Shown: piece after piece, positions 35,845-45,611 of the stretch
Layout of the letters: each line of letters opens with the position of its first letter
How positions within the stretch are numbered: position 1 is the first letter of the stretch
Assembly (NCBI RefSeq): GCF_026624755.1
Contig: NZ_JAPMXC010000006.1
Location: 1 to 49,681 of the forward strand
DNA from: Robbsia betulipollinis
GTDB taxonomy: Bacteria; Pseudomonadota; Gammaproteobacteria; Burkholderiales; Burkholderiaceae
Direction of reading: 5' to 3'
Length of the DNA: 49,681 nucleotides
Notes under the pieces: generated by a model
Database searches by the model: none
What the model saw: only the letters and a program-made list of their open reading frames with translations
What the model was told of the DNA's origin: nothing
Program-made: the position numbers and the translations under genes

Positions 35845-36975
35845 TCAGGCGGCCTGCCGGTGCGCGGGCTGCAGCCTGGCGTACGCGCGGCCGTCGGCGG
35901 CGAATACATGCACGTGGTGCGACGCGACGCTCAACGACAGCGTTGTATTGCGCGGCAGCACGGCAAGCGGCGGCACGCGCACGATGATGCCGTCCGTCGC
36001 ATCGTCGGCATCGGCATACAGATAGGCGACGTCGCCGAGCGATTCGACGACCGATGCGCGCGCCTGGATGACCGCCGCCGGATTGATCGCGGCGCCGGCC
36101 TCGATCAGATGCAGGTGTTCGGGACGCACGCCCAACGTCACCGGCGCCCCGACGCGCGCATTCTCCGTCGTGACCGCCGCGCGCTGCACCGCGCCGGAGG
36201 CGAGGCGCACGAGCATGCCGTCGGCGTCGATGGCGGTGATCTCGCCGCTGAAGAAGTTCATCTTCGGCGAGCCGATGAATCCGGCGACGAAACGGTTGGC
36301 CGGCGCGTGATACAGCTCGGCCGGCGAGCCGACCTGTTCGATCCGGCCGGCGGAGAGCACGACGATCTTGTCGGCGAGCGTCATCGCCTCCACCTGATCG
36401 TGCGTGACGTAGATCATCGTGGTCTTCAACTCGTCGTGCAGACGCGCGAATTCGAGCCGCATCTTGACGCGCAGTTCGGCGTCGAGGTTCGACAGCGGCT
36501 CGTCGAACAGGAAGACATCGGGGCGCCGCGTGATGGCGCGGCCGATCGCGACGCGTTGCCGCTGGCCGCCCGACAACTGCCGCGGCTTGCGGTCGAGCAG
36601 ATGGTCGATGTGCAGGATGCGCGCGGCGTCGCGCACCGCCTGATCGATGTCCGCCTTCGACTTGCCGGCCAGCTTCAGGCCGAACGCCATGTTGTCGTAG
36701 AGGTTCATGTGCGGGTACAGCGCGTACGACTGGAACACCATCGCGATGCCGCGTTTGGACGGCGGCAGGTCGTTGACGCGCCGCTCGCCGATGAACAGGT
36801 CACCCTCGCTGATCTCCTCGAGTCCGGCGATCATGCGCAGCAGGGTCGACTTGCCGCAGCCGCTGGGACCGACGAAGACCGTGAATTCGCCGTCGGCGAT
36901 ATCGAGATTGATGTCGCGCATCACTTCCGCGTCGCCATACGTCTTGCGCAGGTCGCGAATCTGGAGTTGGGCCAT
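35845..36975 (-). CDS. smoK: Polyol ABC transporter ATP-binding protein (SmoK/MalK type)
   Basis: A 376-residue ATPase of the sugar/polyol importer class. Walker [10 protein letters not shown] (36-44), signature LSGGQ (134-138), Walker B VFLFDEP (154-160), H loop YVTHDQ, and a C-terminal TOBE regulatory domain (~240-365). It energises the two permeases encoded upstream. It begins 18 bases after the HAD gene. The SmoK name refers to the Rhodobacter sorbitol/mannitol system; polyol specificity is inferred from the operon. Confidence 0.92.
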   Translation of the reverse strand: MAQLQIRDLRKTYGDAEVMRDINLDIADGEFTVFVGPSGCGKSTLLRMIAGLEEISEGDLFIGERRVNDLPPSKRGIAMVFQSYALYPHMNLYDNMAFGLKLAGKSKADIDQAVRDAARILHIDHLLDRKPRQLSGGQRQRVAIGRAITRRPDVFLFDEPLSNLDAELRVKMRLEFARLHDELKTTMIYVTHDQVEAMTLADKIVVLSAGRIEQVGSPAELYHAPANRFVAGFIGSPKMNFFSGEITAIDADGMLVRLASGAVQRAAVTTENARVGAPVTLGVRPEHLHLIEAGAAINPAAVIQARASVVESLGDVAYLYADADDATDGIIVRVPPLAVLPRNTTLSLSVASHHVHVFAADGRAYARLQPAHRQAA

Positions 36976-36993
36976 GGAATTTTCCTGGTGCGC

Positions 36994-37797
36994 TCAGGGC
37001 GCGGAATGATCGGGAGAGAGGGCGGCGTCCACATCCGAAAGCCGGATCCAGCCGTTGGCATCGCCCGGCATCTCGCCGCGCGACAGCGCGCGAACGATCG
37101 CCGGCAGGGCGCGCATGTCGTCGAAGACTTGCTGGGCGCCGGCCTGCCGCAGCCGGGCGATATGCCCGGCGAGGCGCGCCGCGCCCGCGGGGCCGGCGGT
37201 GATATGCGTGCCGCCGGCGAAACCCAGCACCCGCAACCCCGCGCGCGCGGCGGCGGTGACACCGGCGACGCTGTCCTCCACCGCCAGGCAGGCGCCGGGC
37301 GGCGCGCCGAAGCCCGCGCACGCCGCCAGGTAGACGCCGGGGGCCGGTTTCGCCGCGCCCACGACGTCGGCGGTGTAGATCCGCTCGCCCACCAGCTGGC
37401 CGATGCCGCAGCGCGCCACCGCTTCGCGTACGCGCGGCAGGCTGCTGTTGCTGGCGACCGCCACCGGCTGCGTGAGGGCGCCGAGCGCTGCCGCGATGCC
37501 CGGCACCGCGGTCTGATGATGCCGCACCGCGTCTTCGACGCTCTCGCGCAGTGTCGCGATGTCCACCGCCGAAAGCGTGTCGCCGGTCTCCGCCGCCACC
37601 TCCGCGATCAGGGTTTCGATGGTCAGGCCGAGCCGGTCCTGCACGGCCTCGGCGAGTGCGGGGTGATGCAGCCGGGCGCGCAGCGCATCGACCAGGGCCG
37701 CATAGGCGACCGCTTCGCTATCGACCAGCACACCGTCGCAGTCGCACACCACATGCGTGATCGGCCCGGGGCCGGTGGCCGTGGCGGTCGGCATCAT
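36994..37797 (-). CDS. HAD-family phosphatase in the polyol operon
   Basis: A 267-residue HAD-IA hydrolase of the beta-phosphoglucomutase-like group. Nucleophile D19 and acid D21 in CDCDGVLVDSE; motif II ASNSSLPRV; motif III Lys and the VEDSVAGVTAA acidic motif IV. The start overlaps the permease stop by four bases (ATGA), so it is an integral operon member. It may dephosphorylate a polyol- or sugar-phosphate to relieve phosphate stress or convert an imported intermediate (inference). The C-terminal ~45 residues after the core are extra and divergent. Confidence 0.88.
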   Translation of the reverse strand: MMPTATATGPGPITHVVCDCDGVLVDSEAVAYAALVDALRARLHHPALAEAVQDRLGLTIETLIAEVAAETGDTLSAVDIATLRESVEDAVRHHQTAVPGIAAALGALTQPVAVASNSSLPRVREAVARCGIGQLVGERIYTADVVGAAKPAPGVYLAACAGFGAPPGACLAVEDSVAGVTAAARAGLRVLGFAGGTHITAGPAGAARLAGHIARLRQAGAQQVFDDMRALPAIVRALSRGEMPGDANGWIRLSDVDAALSPDHSAP

Positions 37798-38735
37798 TTG
37801 ACCGCTCCGAACGTGAGGCCGCGCACCAGCTGTTTCTGCGATACCCAGCCGAGGATCAGCACCGGCGCGACCGCGAGCACCGACGCCGCCGACAGCTTCG
37901 CCCAGAACAGGCCCTCGGGGCTCGAGAACGAAGCGATGAACACCGTCAGCGGGGCTGCGTGCGAACTCGACAGATTGATGCTCCAGAACGCCTCGTTCCA
38001 CGACAGGATCACCAGCAGCAAGGCGGTCGACGCGATGCCGGGCAGCGCCATCGGCAGCACCAGATAGACGATCTCGGTCCAGACCGTCGCGCCGTCGACG
38101 CGCGCCGCCTCGAGGATCTCGCGCGGAATTTCGCAGAAATACGTGTAGGCCATCCACACGGCGATCGGCAGGTTGATCAGCGTGTAGATGATCACCAGGC
38201 CGGTCACGGTATCGAGCAGGCCGGAAGACTTCCACAAGAGATAGATGGGCACCAGCACGCCCACCGACGGCATCATCTTCGTCGACAGCATCCACAGCAG
38301 CGTGGACTGCGTGCGTTTCGTCGGGAAGAAGGCCATCGCGTAGGCGGCCGGCACGGCGATCAGCAGGGACAGCACCGTCGAGCCCAGCGCGATCGCCACC
38401 GAATTCCACGCAAAGCCGAAATAGTTGCTGCCCAGCAGCACATCGCGAAAGCTTTGCAGCGTGGGCGTGAAAACGAAGGCGGTCGAGTACGCCTGCTGCT
38501 CGGACTTGATCGAGGTCAGCGCCATCCAGAAGATCGGAAAGAACAGCCCCAGCGCGATCAGCCAGGCGACCACGCCGGCCAGCGCGCGCAGCGGCCAGCC
38601 GCGCCGCCAGCCCTTGCGCACGGCGGGGCGGGGCGTGGCGCGCGTGCCGTCGCCGGCGCTGTCGGGGCGCGCAGCCGGCGCGATGGGCGCCACTGCCGCG
38701 TGCGGCGCCGCGGAAAGAGGATTCGGCGTGGTCAT
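37794..38735 (-). CDS. smoG: Polyol ABC transporter permease (SmoG/MalG type)
   Basis: A 313-residue permease. A ~40-residue Ala/Pro-rich cytoplasmic lead precedes the first membrane helix (~50-72). Six helices are predicted, with the EAA loop EAARVDGATVWTEIVYLVLPMALPG, and the C-terminus QLVRGLTFGAVK is the family ending. The start overlaps the other permease gene by four bases (ATGA). Confidence 0.92.
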   Translation of the reverse strand: MTTPNPLSAAPHAAVAPIAPAARPDSAGDGTRATPRPAVRKGWRRGWPLRALAGVVAWLIALGLFFPIFWMALTSIKSEQQAYSTAFVFTPTLQSFRDVLLGSNYFGFAWNSVAIALGSTVLSLLIAVPAAYAMAFFPTKRTQSTLLWMLSTKMMPSVGVLVPIYLLWKSSGLLDTVTGLVIIYTLINLPIAVWMAYTYFCEIPREILEAARVDGATVWTEIVYLVLPMALPGIASTALLLVILSWNEAFWSINLSSSHAAPLTVFIASFSSPEGLFWAKLSAASVLAVAPVLILGWVSQKQLVRGLTFGAVK

Positions 38736-39688
38736 GAGGCGTGGTCTCCCTTCAGGTTCTTCGCCAGCATGCGCACCAGGAAGAACGAGACGACGTTCGC
38801 CAGCACCACCGCGAGAATGCCGCCCGCCGACGCGAGGCCGACGTCGAACTGCTGCAGGCCGAGCGAGAAGATGAGATAGGACAGGTTGGTGGTCGCGGTG
38901 CCGGGGCCGCCGCTCGTGGTCGTATAGATCTCGGCGAAGATCGACAGCAGGAAGATGGTCTCGATCATCACCACCACCGCGATCGCGCGCCGCAGGTGCG
39001 GCAGCGTGATGTGAAAGAACATGGCGAACGGGCCCACGCCGTCCAGATGTGCCGCTTCCTTTTGTTCCTGGTCCAGCGACTGGATCGCGGTGAACAGGAT
39101 CAGAAAGGCGAACGGCAGCCATTGCCAGGCAACGATCATGATCACCCCGGCCATCGGCGCGGTCGCGAACCAGTCGATGGGCTGCAGACCCAGCCAGAGG
39201 AAGACCTTCGCCAGCACGCCGTAGACGGGATGCAGGATCATGTTCTTCCAGATCAGCGCGGCCACGGTCGGCATCACGAAAAACGGCGAGATCACCAGCA
39301 GCCGCGCGATGCCCTGACCCAGGAACTCCCGATCGAACAGGACCGCGAGAAGAATGCCGCCAACGACGGTGATCGCCAGCACCGAACCGATCAACACCAG
39401 CGTATTGATGATCGACGGCAGGAAGGCGGGATCGGTCGCCAGGAAAGTGTAGTTCGAGATGCCCGCGAAACCCTTGGTATCCGGGTTCAACAGGTTGTAG
39501 TGGATCAGCGAGAACCAGATGGTCATCGCCAGCGGCACCGCCATCCATACCAGCAGGAGGAGGATGGAAGGTTGCGCCAACCAGCGCGCCGGATGGCCGG
39601 CGCGTCGCCCGCCCCCCGGCGCAGGCGTACGCAGGGGCGTCGGTGGGGGCGCCGCTGGGGACGGAATTGCGCTCGGGGAGTGGGCCAT
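38732..39688 (-). CDS. smoF: Polyol ABC transporter permease (SmoF/MalF type)
   Basis: A 318-residue permease with six predicted helices: first helix ~43-65 (LLLVWMAVPLAMTIWFSLI), and the EAA loop HLDGVGPFAMFFHITLPHLR. A Pro-rich N-terminal stretch of ~35 residues precedes the first helix. It forms the channel with the SmoG partner. It begins 10 bases after the binding-protein gene. Confidence 0.92.
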   Translation of the reverse strand: MAHSPSAIPSPAAPPPTPLRTPAPGGGRRAGHPARWLAQPSILLLLVWMAVPLAMTIWFSLIHYNLLNPDTKGFAGISNYTFLATDPAFLPSIINTLVLIGSVLAITVVGGILLAVLFDREFLGQGIARLLVISPFFVMPTVAALIWKNMILHPVYGVLAKVFLWLGLQPIDWFATAPMAGVIMIVAWQWLPFAFLILFTAIQSLDQEQKEAAHLDGVGPFAMFFHITLPHLRRAIAVVVMIETIFLLSIFAEIYTTTSGGPGTATTNLSYLIFSLGLQQFDVGLASAGGILAVVLANVVSFFLVRMLAKNLKGDHAS

Positions 39689-39698
39689 GACTGTCTCC

Positions 39699-41099
39699 TT
39701 ACTTCTGGTAGCCGCCCGCGCGTACCGCGCGGTCCGCCGTTGCCTGCGCCGCCGTGAGCGCCTGGTCGACCGTCAACTGGCCCGCCAGCGCGCCGGCGAT
39801 GCTTTGTCCGACGACGGTGCCGAACGACTGGAATTCCGGAATGGCCACGAACTGGATGCCGGTGTAGGGGACCTTGTGCAGCGTCGCGTCGTTCGGATTG
39901 GCGGTTTCGATCGCCTGCAGGACGAATTTCGAGAACGGGGCGGCCTTCTGGTAGTCGGCGCTGGCGTACGTCGACTGACGCGTGCCGGCCGGTGCCGAGG
40001 CCCAGCCCTCATCCTTCGCCACCAGTTGCACATACTCCTTCGACGTCGCCCAGGTCACGAATTTCTTCGCGGCGTCCTGTGACTTGGAGCTTTTCGGAAT
40101 GGCGAGCGACCACATCCACAACCAGTGGCTGCCCTTGGGCGTGACCGCCACCGGCGCGTTGGCGAAGCCGATCTTGTCCGCCACCTGCGACTGGCCCTTG
40201 TTGTACAGCAGGCCGGCGGCCACCGTGGCATCGATCCACATCGCGCACTTGCCCGAGGACATGAGCGTCAGGTTCTCGTTGAAGCCATTCGAGCTCGCGC
40301 CCGGGGGGCCGTATTTTTTCAGGATGTCGACATAGTAGGTCAGCGCCTTCTTCCACTCGGGCGTGTTGAGCGTCGCATGCCACTTCTCGTCGAACCACTG
40401 GCCGCCGTTCGTGTTCACCAGCGTCGAGAAGTAGGCCATGTTCTCGCCCCAGCCGGCCTTGCCGCGCAGGCAGATGCCGTACACGCCATGCGCGCGGTCG
40501 TCGACCTTCGCGGCGAAATCGGCGATCTGCGCGTAGGTGGGCGCATCCGGCATCGTCAGGCCCTTCGCGGCGAACAGGTCCTTGCGATAGAAGGTCATCG
40601 AGCTTTCGACGTAGAACGGCAGCGCGTACAGCTGACCCTGATAGGTCAGGCTTTCGCGTGCGGTCTTGACGATGTCGTCCACGTCGTAGGCCGCGCCCAG
40701 GTTCGTCAGGGGTGCAAGCCAGCCGCGCTTGGCCCACAGCGGCGTTTCATACGCGCCGATCGTCATCACGTCGAACTGGCCGCTGCCGGTGGTCACGTCG
40801 GTGGTCAGGCGCTGACGCAGCAGGTTCTCCTCGAGCGTCACCCAGTTCAGCTTGATGTCCGGGTTCGCTTTCTCGAATTGCGGCGCGAGCTTTTTCAGCT
40901 CGACCATGTCGGGGTTGTTGATCGTGCCGATCGTCACCGTGGTGGCTGCCGCCGCCGTGGGCGCGTAGAGCAGCGATGCCGACAGCGACAGAGCGGGGAG
41001 GATCGCCGCCGCCCCCAGCGGCAGCAACGCCCGCGCAACGGAGCGGGGCAGGGAACGGAAAGCACCAGAATTCCGCGATTGCGGGCGCCGCTTGATCAT
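39699..41099 (-). CDS. smoE: Polyol ABC transporter substrate-binding protein (SmoE type)
   Basis: A 466-residue periplasmic binding protein of the SBP family 1 class. Signal peptide to ~51 (APTAAAATT) with a basic start MIKRRPQSR. The mature part starts TVTIGTINNPDMVELKKLAP. Blocks such as FDVMTIGAYETPLWAKRGWL and SSMTFYRKDLFAAKGLTMPD are shared with mannitol/sorbitol binding proteins. AGGAG precedes the ATG. It is the first gene of the polyol operon; the promoter must lie in 41100-41258, where the binding site of the SorC regulator is also expected, though I could not pin it down. Confidence 0.92.
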   Translation of the reverse strand: MIKRRPQSRNSGAFRSLPRSVARALLPLGAAAILPALSLSASLLYAPTAAAATTVTIGTINNPDMVELKKLAPQFEKANPDIKLNWVTLEENLLRQRLTTDVTTGSGQFDVMTIGAYETPLWAKRGWLAPLTNLGAAYDVDDIVKTARESLTYQGQLYALPFYVESSMTFYRKDLFAAKGLTMPDAPTYAQIADFAAKVDDRAHGVYGICLRGKAGWGENMAYFSTLVNTNGGQWFDEKWHATLNTPEWKKALTYYVDILKKYGPPGASSNGFNENLTLMSSGKCAMWIDATVAAGLLYNKGQSQVADKIGFANAPVAVTPKGSHWLWMWSLAIPKSSKSQDAAKKFVTWATSKEYVQLVAKDEGWASAPAGTRQSTYASADYQKAAPFSKFVLQAIETANPNDATLHKVPYTGIQFVAIPEFQSFGTVVGQSIAGALAGQLTVDQALTAAQATADRAVRAGGYQK

Positions 41100-41258
41100 G
41101 ACCTTGTCTCCTGATTGGACGATCCCAGCATATGGGCGGACATGAACCTGCCGCCGCCAGATGAATTTTTGATCGCTGGGTGGGCTAATGATCTATTTCG
41201 GGATGATGTCCTGTCAAGGGAGGCTTACCCGGAGAAGCGCGCCATGGTGGGTGATGTC

Positions 41259-42554
41259 CTACGGCCGACGTTCGAGCGAAAACACCGCGTTCAGCAGGAT
41301 GGCGCCGAAGGTGGCGGTGCCGATGCCGCCGAGCGGAAAGCCCCACAGGTGGATCGTGAAATCGCCCGCGCCCAGGACCAGCGTCACCGCCGCGACGATC
41401 AGATTGCGGTTTCGGCTGAAATCCACCTGGTTCTGCATCCAGATGCGCGCCCCCGATACGGCGATCAACCCGAACACCACGATCGACACGCCGCCCAGCA
41501 CGGGACCGGGGATCGTCTTGACCAGCGCGCCGAATTTCGGCGACAGCCCGAAGCCGATCGCGATCGCGGCCGCGGCGACGAAGACCAGCGTCGAATAGAT
41601 CCGCGTCACGGCCATCACGCCGATGTTTTCGGCATAGGTGGTGACGCCGGTGCCGCCGACCGCGCCCGAGAGCATCGTCGCCAGGCCATCGCCGACGAAG
41701 GCGCGGCCCATGTAGCGGTCCAGGGGCCGACCCGCCATCGCGCCCACGGCCTTGATGTGGCCCAGGTTCTCGGCGATCAGGATGATCGCGACCGGCACGA
41801 TCAGCAGGATGCCGTGGGTGGTGAAGCGCGGCGTGCTCAGGGGCGGCAGCCCGAACCAGGGCGCGGCGGCGAGGCCGGAGAAATCGACCGGCCTGCCCAG
41901 CCCCAGACCGTTGGTCAGGACGACATACAGCACGTAGGCGAGCAGCAGGCCCAGCAGGATCAGCAGGCGTTGCAGCGTGCCGCGCGCGAGGATCGCCACC
42001 GCGCCCACGCACAGCACCGTGAGGATTGCCATCGCGCTGTCGAATCCCGAGCCGGACACCGAGCGGATCGCCACCGGCGCGAGGTTCAGGCCGATCACCG
42101 CGACGATCGCCCCCGTGACCACGGGCGGCATCAGGGTCTCGATCCAGCGCGCGCCCGCGGCCATCACCAGCAGGCCGACGAGCGCGCACACGGCGCCGCA
42201 GGCGATGATCCCGCCCAGCGCCTCGCCGATGTCCGGATTGATGCCGTGCCCGGCATAGCCGGTGACCGCGATCACCACACCGATGAAACCGAAGCTCGAT
42301 CCCAGATAGCTCGGCACGCGGCCGCCCACCACCAGGAAGAACAGCAGGGTGCCGATCCCCGACATCAGGATCGCGAGGTTCGGGTCGAACCCCATCAGCA
42401 GCGGCGCGAGCACCGTCGAGCCGAACATCGCCACCGTGTGCTGCGCGCCCATCAGCACCGTCTGGCCCAGGGGCAGGCGTTCATCGGGGGCGACGATCTG
42501 CCCCGGGCTCGAGGTCTGCGTCGGCCGCCATTGCGGAAACCAGGAATTCGCCAT
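41259..42554 (-). CDS. NCS2 nucleobase permease (uracil permease UraA/RutG-like)
   Basis: A 431-residue inner-membrane transporter with 12-14 hydrophobic segments. The two NCS2 substrate/proton glutamates are present: E262 in IAENLGH and E309 in TTYAENIG, the pattern of pyrimidine permeases such as UraA (E241, E290). N-terminal QHTVAMFGSTVLAPLLMGFDP is the conserved QH motif of the family. It probably imports uracil or thymine with protons; xanthine is less likely given the glutamate motif. It is monocistronic on the minus strand, 159 bases before the polyol operon; a readthrough transcript is possible. Confidence 0.9.
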   Translation of the reverse strand: MANSWFPQWRPTQTSSPGQIVAPDERLPLGQTVLMGAQHTVAMFGSTVLAPLLMGFDPNLAILMSGIGTLLFFLVVGGRVPSYLGSSFGFIGVVIAVTGYAGHGINPDIGEALGGIIACGAVCALVGLLVMAAGARWIETLMPPVVTGAIVAVIGLNLAPVAIRSVSGSGFDSAMAILTVLCVGAVAILARGTLQRLLILLGLLLAYVLYVVLTNGLGLGRPVDFSGLAAAPWFGLPPLSTPRFTTHGILLIVPVAIILIAENLGHIKAVGAMAGRPLDRYMGRAFVGDGLATMLSGAVGGTGVTTYAENIGVMAVTRIYSTLVFVAAAAIAIGFGLSPKFGALVKTIPGPVLGGVSIVVFGLIAVSGARIWMQNQVDFSRNRNLIVAAVTLVLGAGDFTIHLWGFPLGGIGTATFGAILLNAVFSLERRP

Positions 42555-42675
42555 GTAATTTTCTCAAGACAGGAAAGAGGCGGCTTGCCGCGGTCGGGCA
42601 AGCCGTGCGTGACGATGCTAAAGGCACCACAAATAAAACGGCGATGCGTGCCGCAATAGGGAGGATATCGGTGCC

Positions 42676-42720
42676 CCTATCCGGCGGTCCCGCATCCGGC
42701 AGTCCCACATCTGGTAGTCC
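42676..42720. repeat. 15-bp degenerate tandem repeat, three copies
   Basis: CCTATCCGGCGGTCC (42676-42690), CGCATCCGGCAGTCC (42691-42705) and CACATCTGGTAGTCC (42706-42720). It lies in the 291-bp gap between the divergent NCS2 permease and methyltransferase genes, where both promoters should be. Confidence 0.75.
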
Positions 42721-42845
42721 TATTGGGCCGCAGGCCTCAGAATACGCATTCGATCCCCCGTTTCGCGAGCCGCCATGCTTCTGGTCCGATTTTCCCGTGC
42801 GTCGAGTCTCTCGCCGCTTCCTTCCCATCGCGCGGGAGCCTGCGC

Positions 42846-44030
42846 ATGACGGCCGCACCGCGTATTGAATGGCGGGAAGGCGATGCGCCGCGCGCCGCGC
42901 GCTGGCGTTCGGAAGCCGGCCTGCCGCCGCCCAAACGGGTCGTGGTCATCGACGACACGATGTCGGCGGACGATGCCTATCATCTGGCGTGCGAAGGCAC
43001 GGCGCTGCTGTGGCGCGGGGACTTCCAGAACGCGCGGCAGATGCTCCAGGCGATGGCGCGGCGCGTCGAGCAGAAGCCGCGCCGTGCCCGCCAGCGGGCG
43101 GCCGATGCCGCGAAAACGACCGCGGCCGCGGCCGCGCCCGGCGACGCCTTTCACCGGCACCGCCTGATGCAGTCGCAACGGGCGCGCACGCTCGCCGCGC
43201 TGCTCCTGCCGCTCGAGGCCGACTACACGATTCCCTTGCGCCGCGCGCCGGACGTGCGCGCCGCCTGCGTGGAAGCCTATGGCCCGGCGAGCGCCGAGGC
43301 GTCGGCGTCCGTGGTGTCGCTGCGGGAAATCCTCGGTCTGGTGGGCGCGCACGAGTGGCGCAAGAAAGGCGTCGAGGTGCCCGCGGCCGGCGGACGCATT
43401 CATCCGCACTACGGCGTGTTCTCGCCGGTACGCGGGGAATACGTCGATCTGGTGGCGCGTGCGCCGCTGCCGGCGACCACCCTGGCGTTCGATATCGGCA
43501 CCGGTACCGGGGTGCTCGCGGCGGTGCTGGCGCGGCGCGGCGTCGCGCGCATCGTCGCGACCGATACCGACGCGCGCGCGCGCGCCTGCGCCATCGAGAA
43601 CCTGACGCGCCTGGGCGTCGCCGGTCAGGTCGAGGTGATCGCCGCCGACCTCTTTCCCGAAGGCCGGGCGCCATTGATCGTCTGCAACCCGCCATGGGTG
43701 CCGGCGCGGCCCAGTTCGCCGCTCGAGGCGGCGGTGTTCGACCCGGACAGCCGCATGCTGCTCGGCTTCCTGCGCGGGCTGGCCGCGCATCTCGCGCCAG
43801 GCGGCGAGGGCTGGCTGATCCTCTCGGATTTTGCCGAGCACCTGGGGCTGCGGCCGCGTGCCGATCTCGACGCGGCGATCGCCGCCGCGGGCCTGACGGT
43901 GATCGATCGCATCGACGTCAAACCGGTTCACCCGCGCGCGTCGGATCGCACGGACCCGTTGCATCAGGCCCGCTCCGCCGAACTGACCTCGCTCTGGCGG
44001 CTGGGTGCGGGCGTGCGGTTCGCGAGATAG
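42846..44030 (+). CDS. Class I SAM-dependent methyltransferase (PrmB/HemK-like)
   Basis: A 394-residue methyltransferase. The C-terminal catalytic domain starts near 190: SAM motif DIGTGTGVLA (216-225), acidic ATDTD (239-243), and the NPPW motif (281-284), which is typical of N-methylation of glutamine or bases. The N-terminal ~180 residues are helical, with a low-complexity Ala/Arg stretch at 78-100; this part is unlike PrmC. It might modify a ribosomal protein or rRNA; the target is unknown. The start at 42846 has GGGAG upstream. Its last 67 bases overlap the end of the convergent flavoprotein gene. Confidence 0.82.
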   Translation: MTAAPRIEWREGDAPRAARWRSEAGLPPPKRVVVIDDTMSADDAYHLACEGTALLWRGDFQNARQMLQAMARRVEQKPRRARQRAADAAKTTAAAAAPGDAFHRHRLMQSQRARTLAALLLPLEADYTIPLRRAPDVRAACVEAYGPASAEASASVVSLREILGLVGAHEWRKKGVEVPAAGGRIHPHYGVFSPVRGEYVDLVARAPLPATTLAFDIGTGTGVLAAVLARRGVARIVATDTDARARACAIENLTRLGVAGQVEVIAADLFPEGRAPLIVCNPPWVPARPSSPLEAAVFDPDSRMLLGFLRGLAAHLAPGGEGWLILSDFAEHLGLRPRADLDAAIAAAGLTVIDRIDVKPVHPRASDRTDPLHQARSAELTSLWRLGAGVRFAR

Positions 44031-45328
44031 GCCCGCGCGCCGTCGCCGGCGACCTGCCCGCTTGCGAAGCAGGCGCTGAGCAGATAGCCGCCGGTCGGTG
44101 CCTCCCAGTCCAGCATCTCGCCCGCGCAGAACAGGCCGGGATGGTCGACGACCATCAGCGCCGCGTCCAGGGCCTCGAAGGCGACGCCGCCCGCGCTGCT
44201 GATCGCCTCGGCGATCGGCCGGGGCCGGTGCAGCGTCACCGGCAGCGCCTTGATCGCCGCGGCCAATCGATGCGGGTCGAGCAACGTGTCCTTCGACAGG
44301 CATTCATGCAACAGCGCGGTCTTCACGCCCGTCAGCCCCAATGTGCTCTGTAGATGACTGCCGAGCGAACGCTTGCCGCGCGGGCGGGCGAGCGCCTCGC
44401 GTACCCGTTCGGGCGTATGGTTCGGCAGCAGATCGAGCTGGATCACCGCGCGGCCGTCGCGCTCGATGCGATCGCGGATCGCGGCGGAGAACGCATAGAT
44501 CAGGCCGCCTTCCAGTCCGGTCGCGCTGACCATGCATTCGCCTCGACGGAAGCGCGCTTCGGTCCCGGCCTGTTCGATGTCGGAGGGTTCCTGCCCTTCT
44601 GCCATCGCCAACGCCACGGTTTTCAACGGCTGGCCGGCGAAACGGGTCGCGAAAAAGGGCGTCCAGTCCGCCTCGAAGCCGCCGTTCGCCGGACGGAAAT
44701 CGGCGATCGGCAGTCCCGCGTCCCGCAGCGCCGGCACCCAGGCCGCATCGCTGCCCAGGCGGGGCCAGCTGGCCCCGCCCAGCGCCAGCACGAGCGCGTC
44801 GACGGTCTGCGTGCGTTCACCGTCGGGCGTCATGAAGCGTAGCGTGCGGCGGGGTGGCGAGGCCGCCGGCCCTGAATCGACATCGCCGTCGCCCGCCGGC
44901 GACGGCAGCCAGCGATGCCGCATATGCAGGGTCACGCCCTGGCCGCGCAGCCGTTGCAGCCATGCACGCAAGAGCGGCGCCGCCTTCATGTCCGCCGGAA
45001 AGACGCGCCCGGAACTGCCGACGAAGGTCTCGATTCCCAACGCGTGGACCCATGCGCGCAGCGCCGCGGGCGGGAAGGCGTCGAGCAGCGGCGCGATCCG
45101 TTCGCGACGGATGCCATAGCGCGCCGTGAAGGCCGGCGGCGGTTCCGAGTGCGTAAGGTTCATGCCGCCCTTGCCGGCCATCAAAAACTTGCGTCCCGCC
45201 GACGGCATCGCGTCGTAGACGCTGACGCGCACGCCCGTACCCGCCAGCCGCTCCGCGGCCATGAGTCCGGCAGGCCCGGCACCGATCACGGCCACGTGCG
45301 GTGGCGCCGTCTCAGCTTCGTTGGCCAT
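43964..45328 (-). CDS. NAD(P)/FAD-dependent oxidoreductase, TIGR03862/HI0933 (BaiN-like) flavoprotein
   Basis: A 454-residue soluble flavoprotein. FAD-binding GAGPAG (17-22) with the second Gly-rich block KFLMAGKGGMNLTHSE typical of the HI0933/BaiN family, then a substrate domain and the C-terminal FAD segment GLFCAGEMLDWEAPTGGY, then LLSACFASGQVAG. Members reduce unknown substrates; BaiN acts in bile-acid dehydroxylation, but that is not implied here. The start at 45328 is chosen from the family N-terminus; its ribosome site is distant, and the open frame reaches 45475. Tail-to-tail overlap of 67 bases with the methyltransferase gene. Confidence 0.88.
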   Translation of the reverse strand: MANEAETAPPHVAVIGAGPAGLMAAERLAGTGVRVSVYDAMPSAGRKFLMAGKGGMNLTHSEPPPAFTARYGIRRERIAPLLDAFPPAALRAWVHALGIETFVGSSGRVFPADMKAAPLLRAWLQRLRGQGVTLHMRHRWLPSPAGDGDVDSGPAASPPRRTLRFMTPDGERTQTVDALVLALGGASWPRLGSDAAWVPALRDAGLPIADFRPANGGFEADWTPFFATRFAGQPLKTVALAMAEGQEPSDIEQAGTEARFRRGECMVSATGLEGGLIYAFSAAIRDRIERDGRAVIQLDLLPNHTPERVREALARPRGKRSLGSHLQSTLGLTGVKTALLHECLSKDTLLDPHRLAAAIKALPVTLHRPRPIAEAISSAGGVAFEALDAALMVVDHPGLFCAGEMLDWEAPTGGYLLSACFASGQVAGDGARAYLANRTPAPSRQSEVSSAERA

Positions 45329-45611
45329 GCAGGGCGACGGCTCCGGCAGGAGAGAGGGCGCGTGGGGCGCAGCGGCGGCGGAGGGCGGAAAGGGCACGGA
45401 AAGCGTTCGGTTGGCGGGCGGCATGCGCATTCTTGCACCCGGCGCGCCGAGCCGCAATCGGCGATGCGACGTCATTGCGACATCGTGGTGACGTCTTCAT
45501 GACGGCGAATACCCATAAACCCGTCAGGGATTAGGGAAAAGGCCGGATGCAGGCAAAGCGTCTATGATCAAGGGAAGTTGTTTCCATCCCCCTTACGAAA
45601 GAGAGGTTTTC

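Noticed and set aside
35761-38067. 768-codon plus-strand frame opposite the polyol operon
   Set aside because: Antisense shadow of the ATPase, HAD and permease genes, with Arg/His/Gln-rich composition and no family signature.
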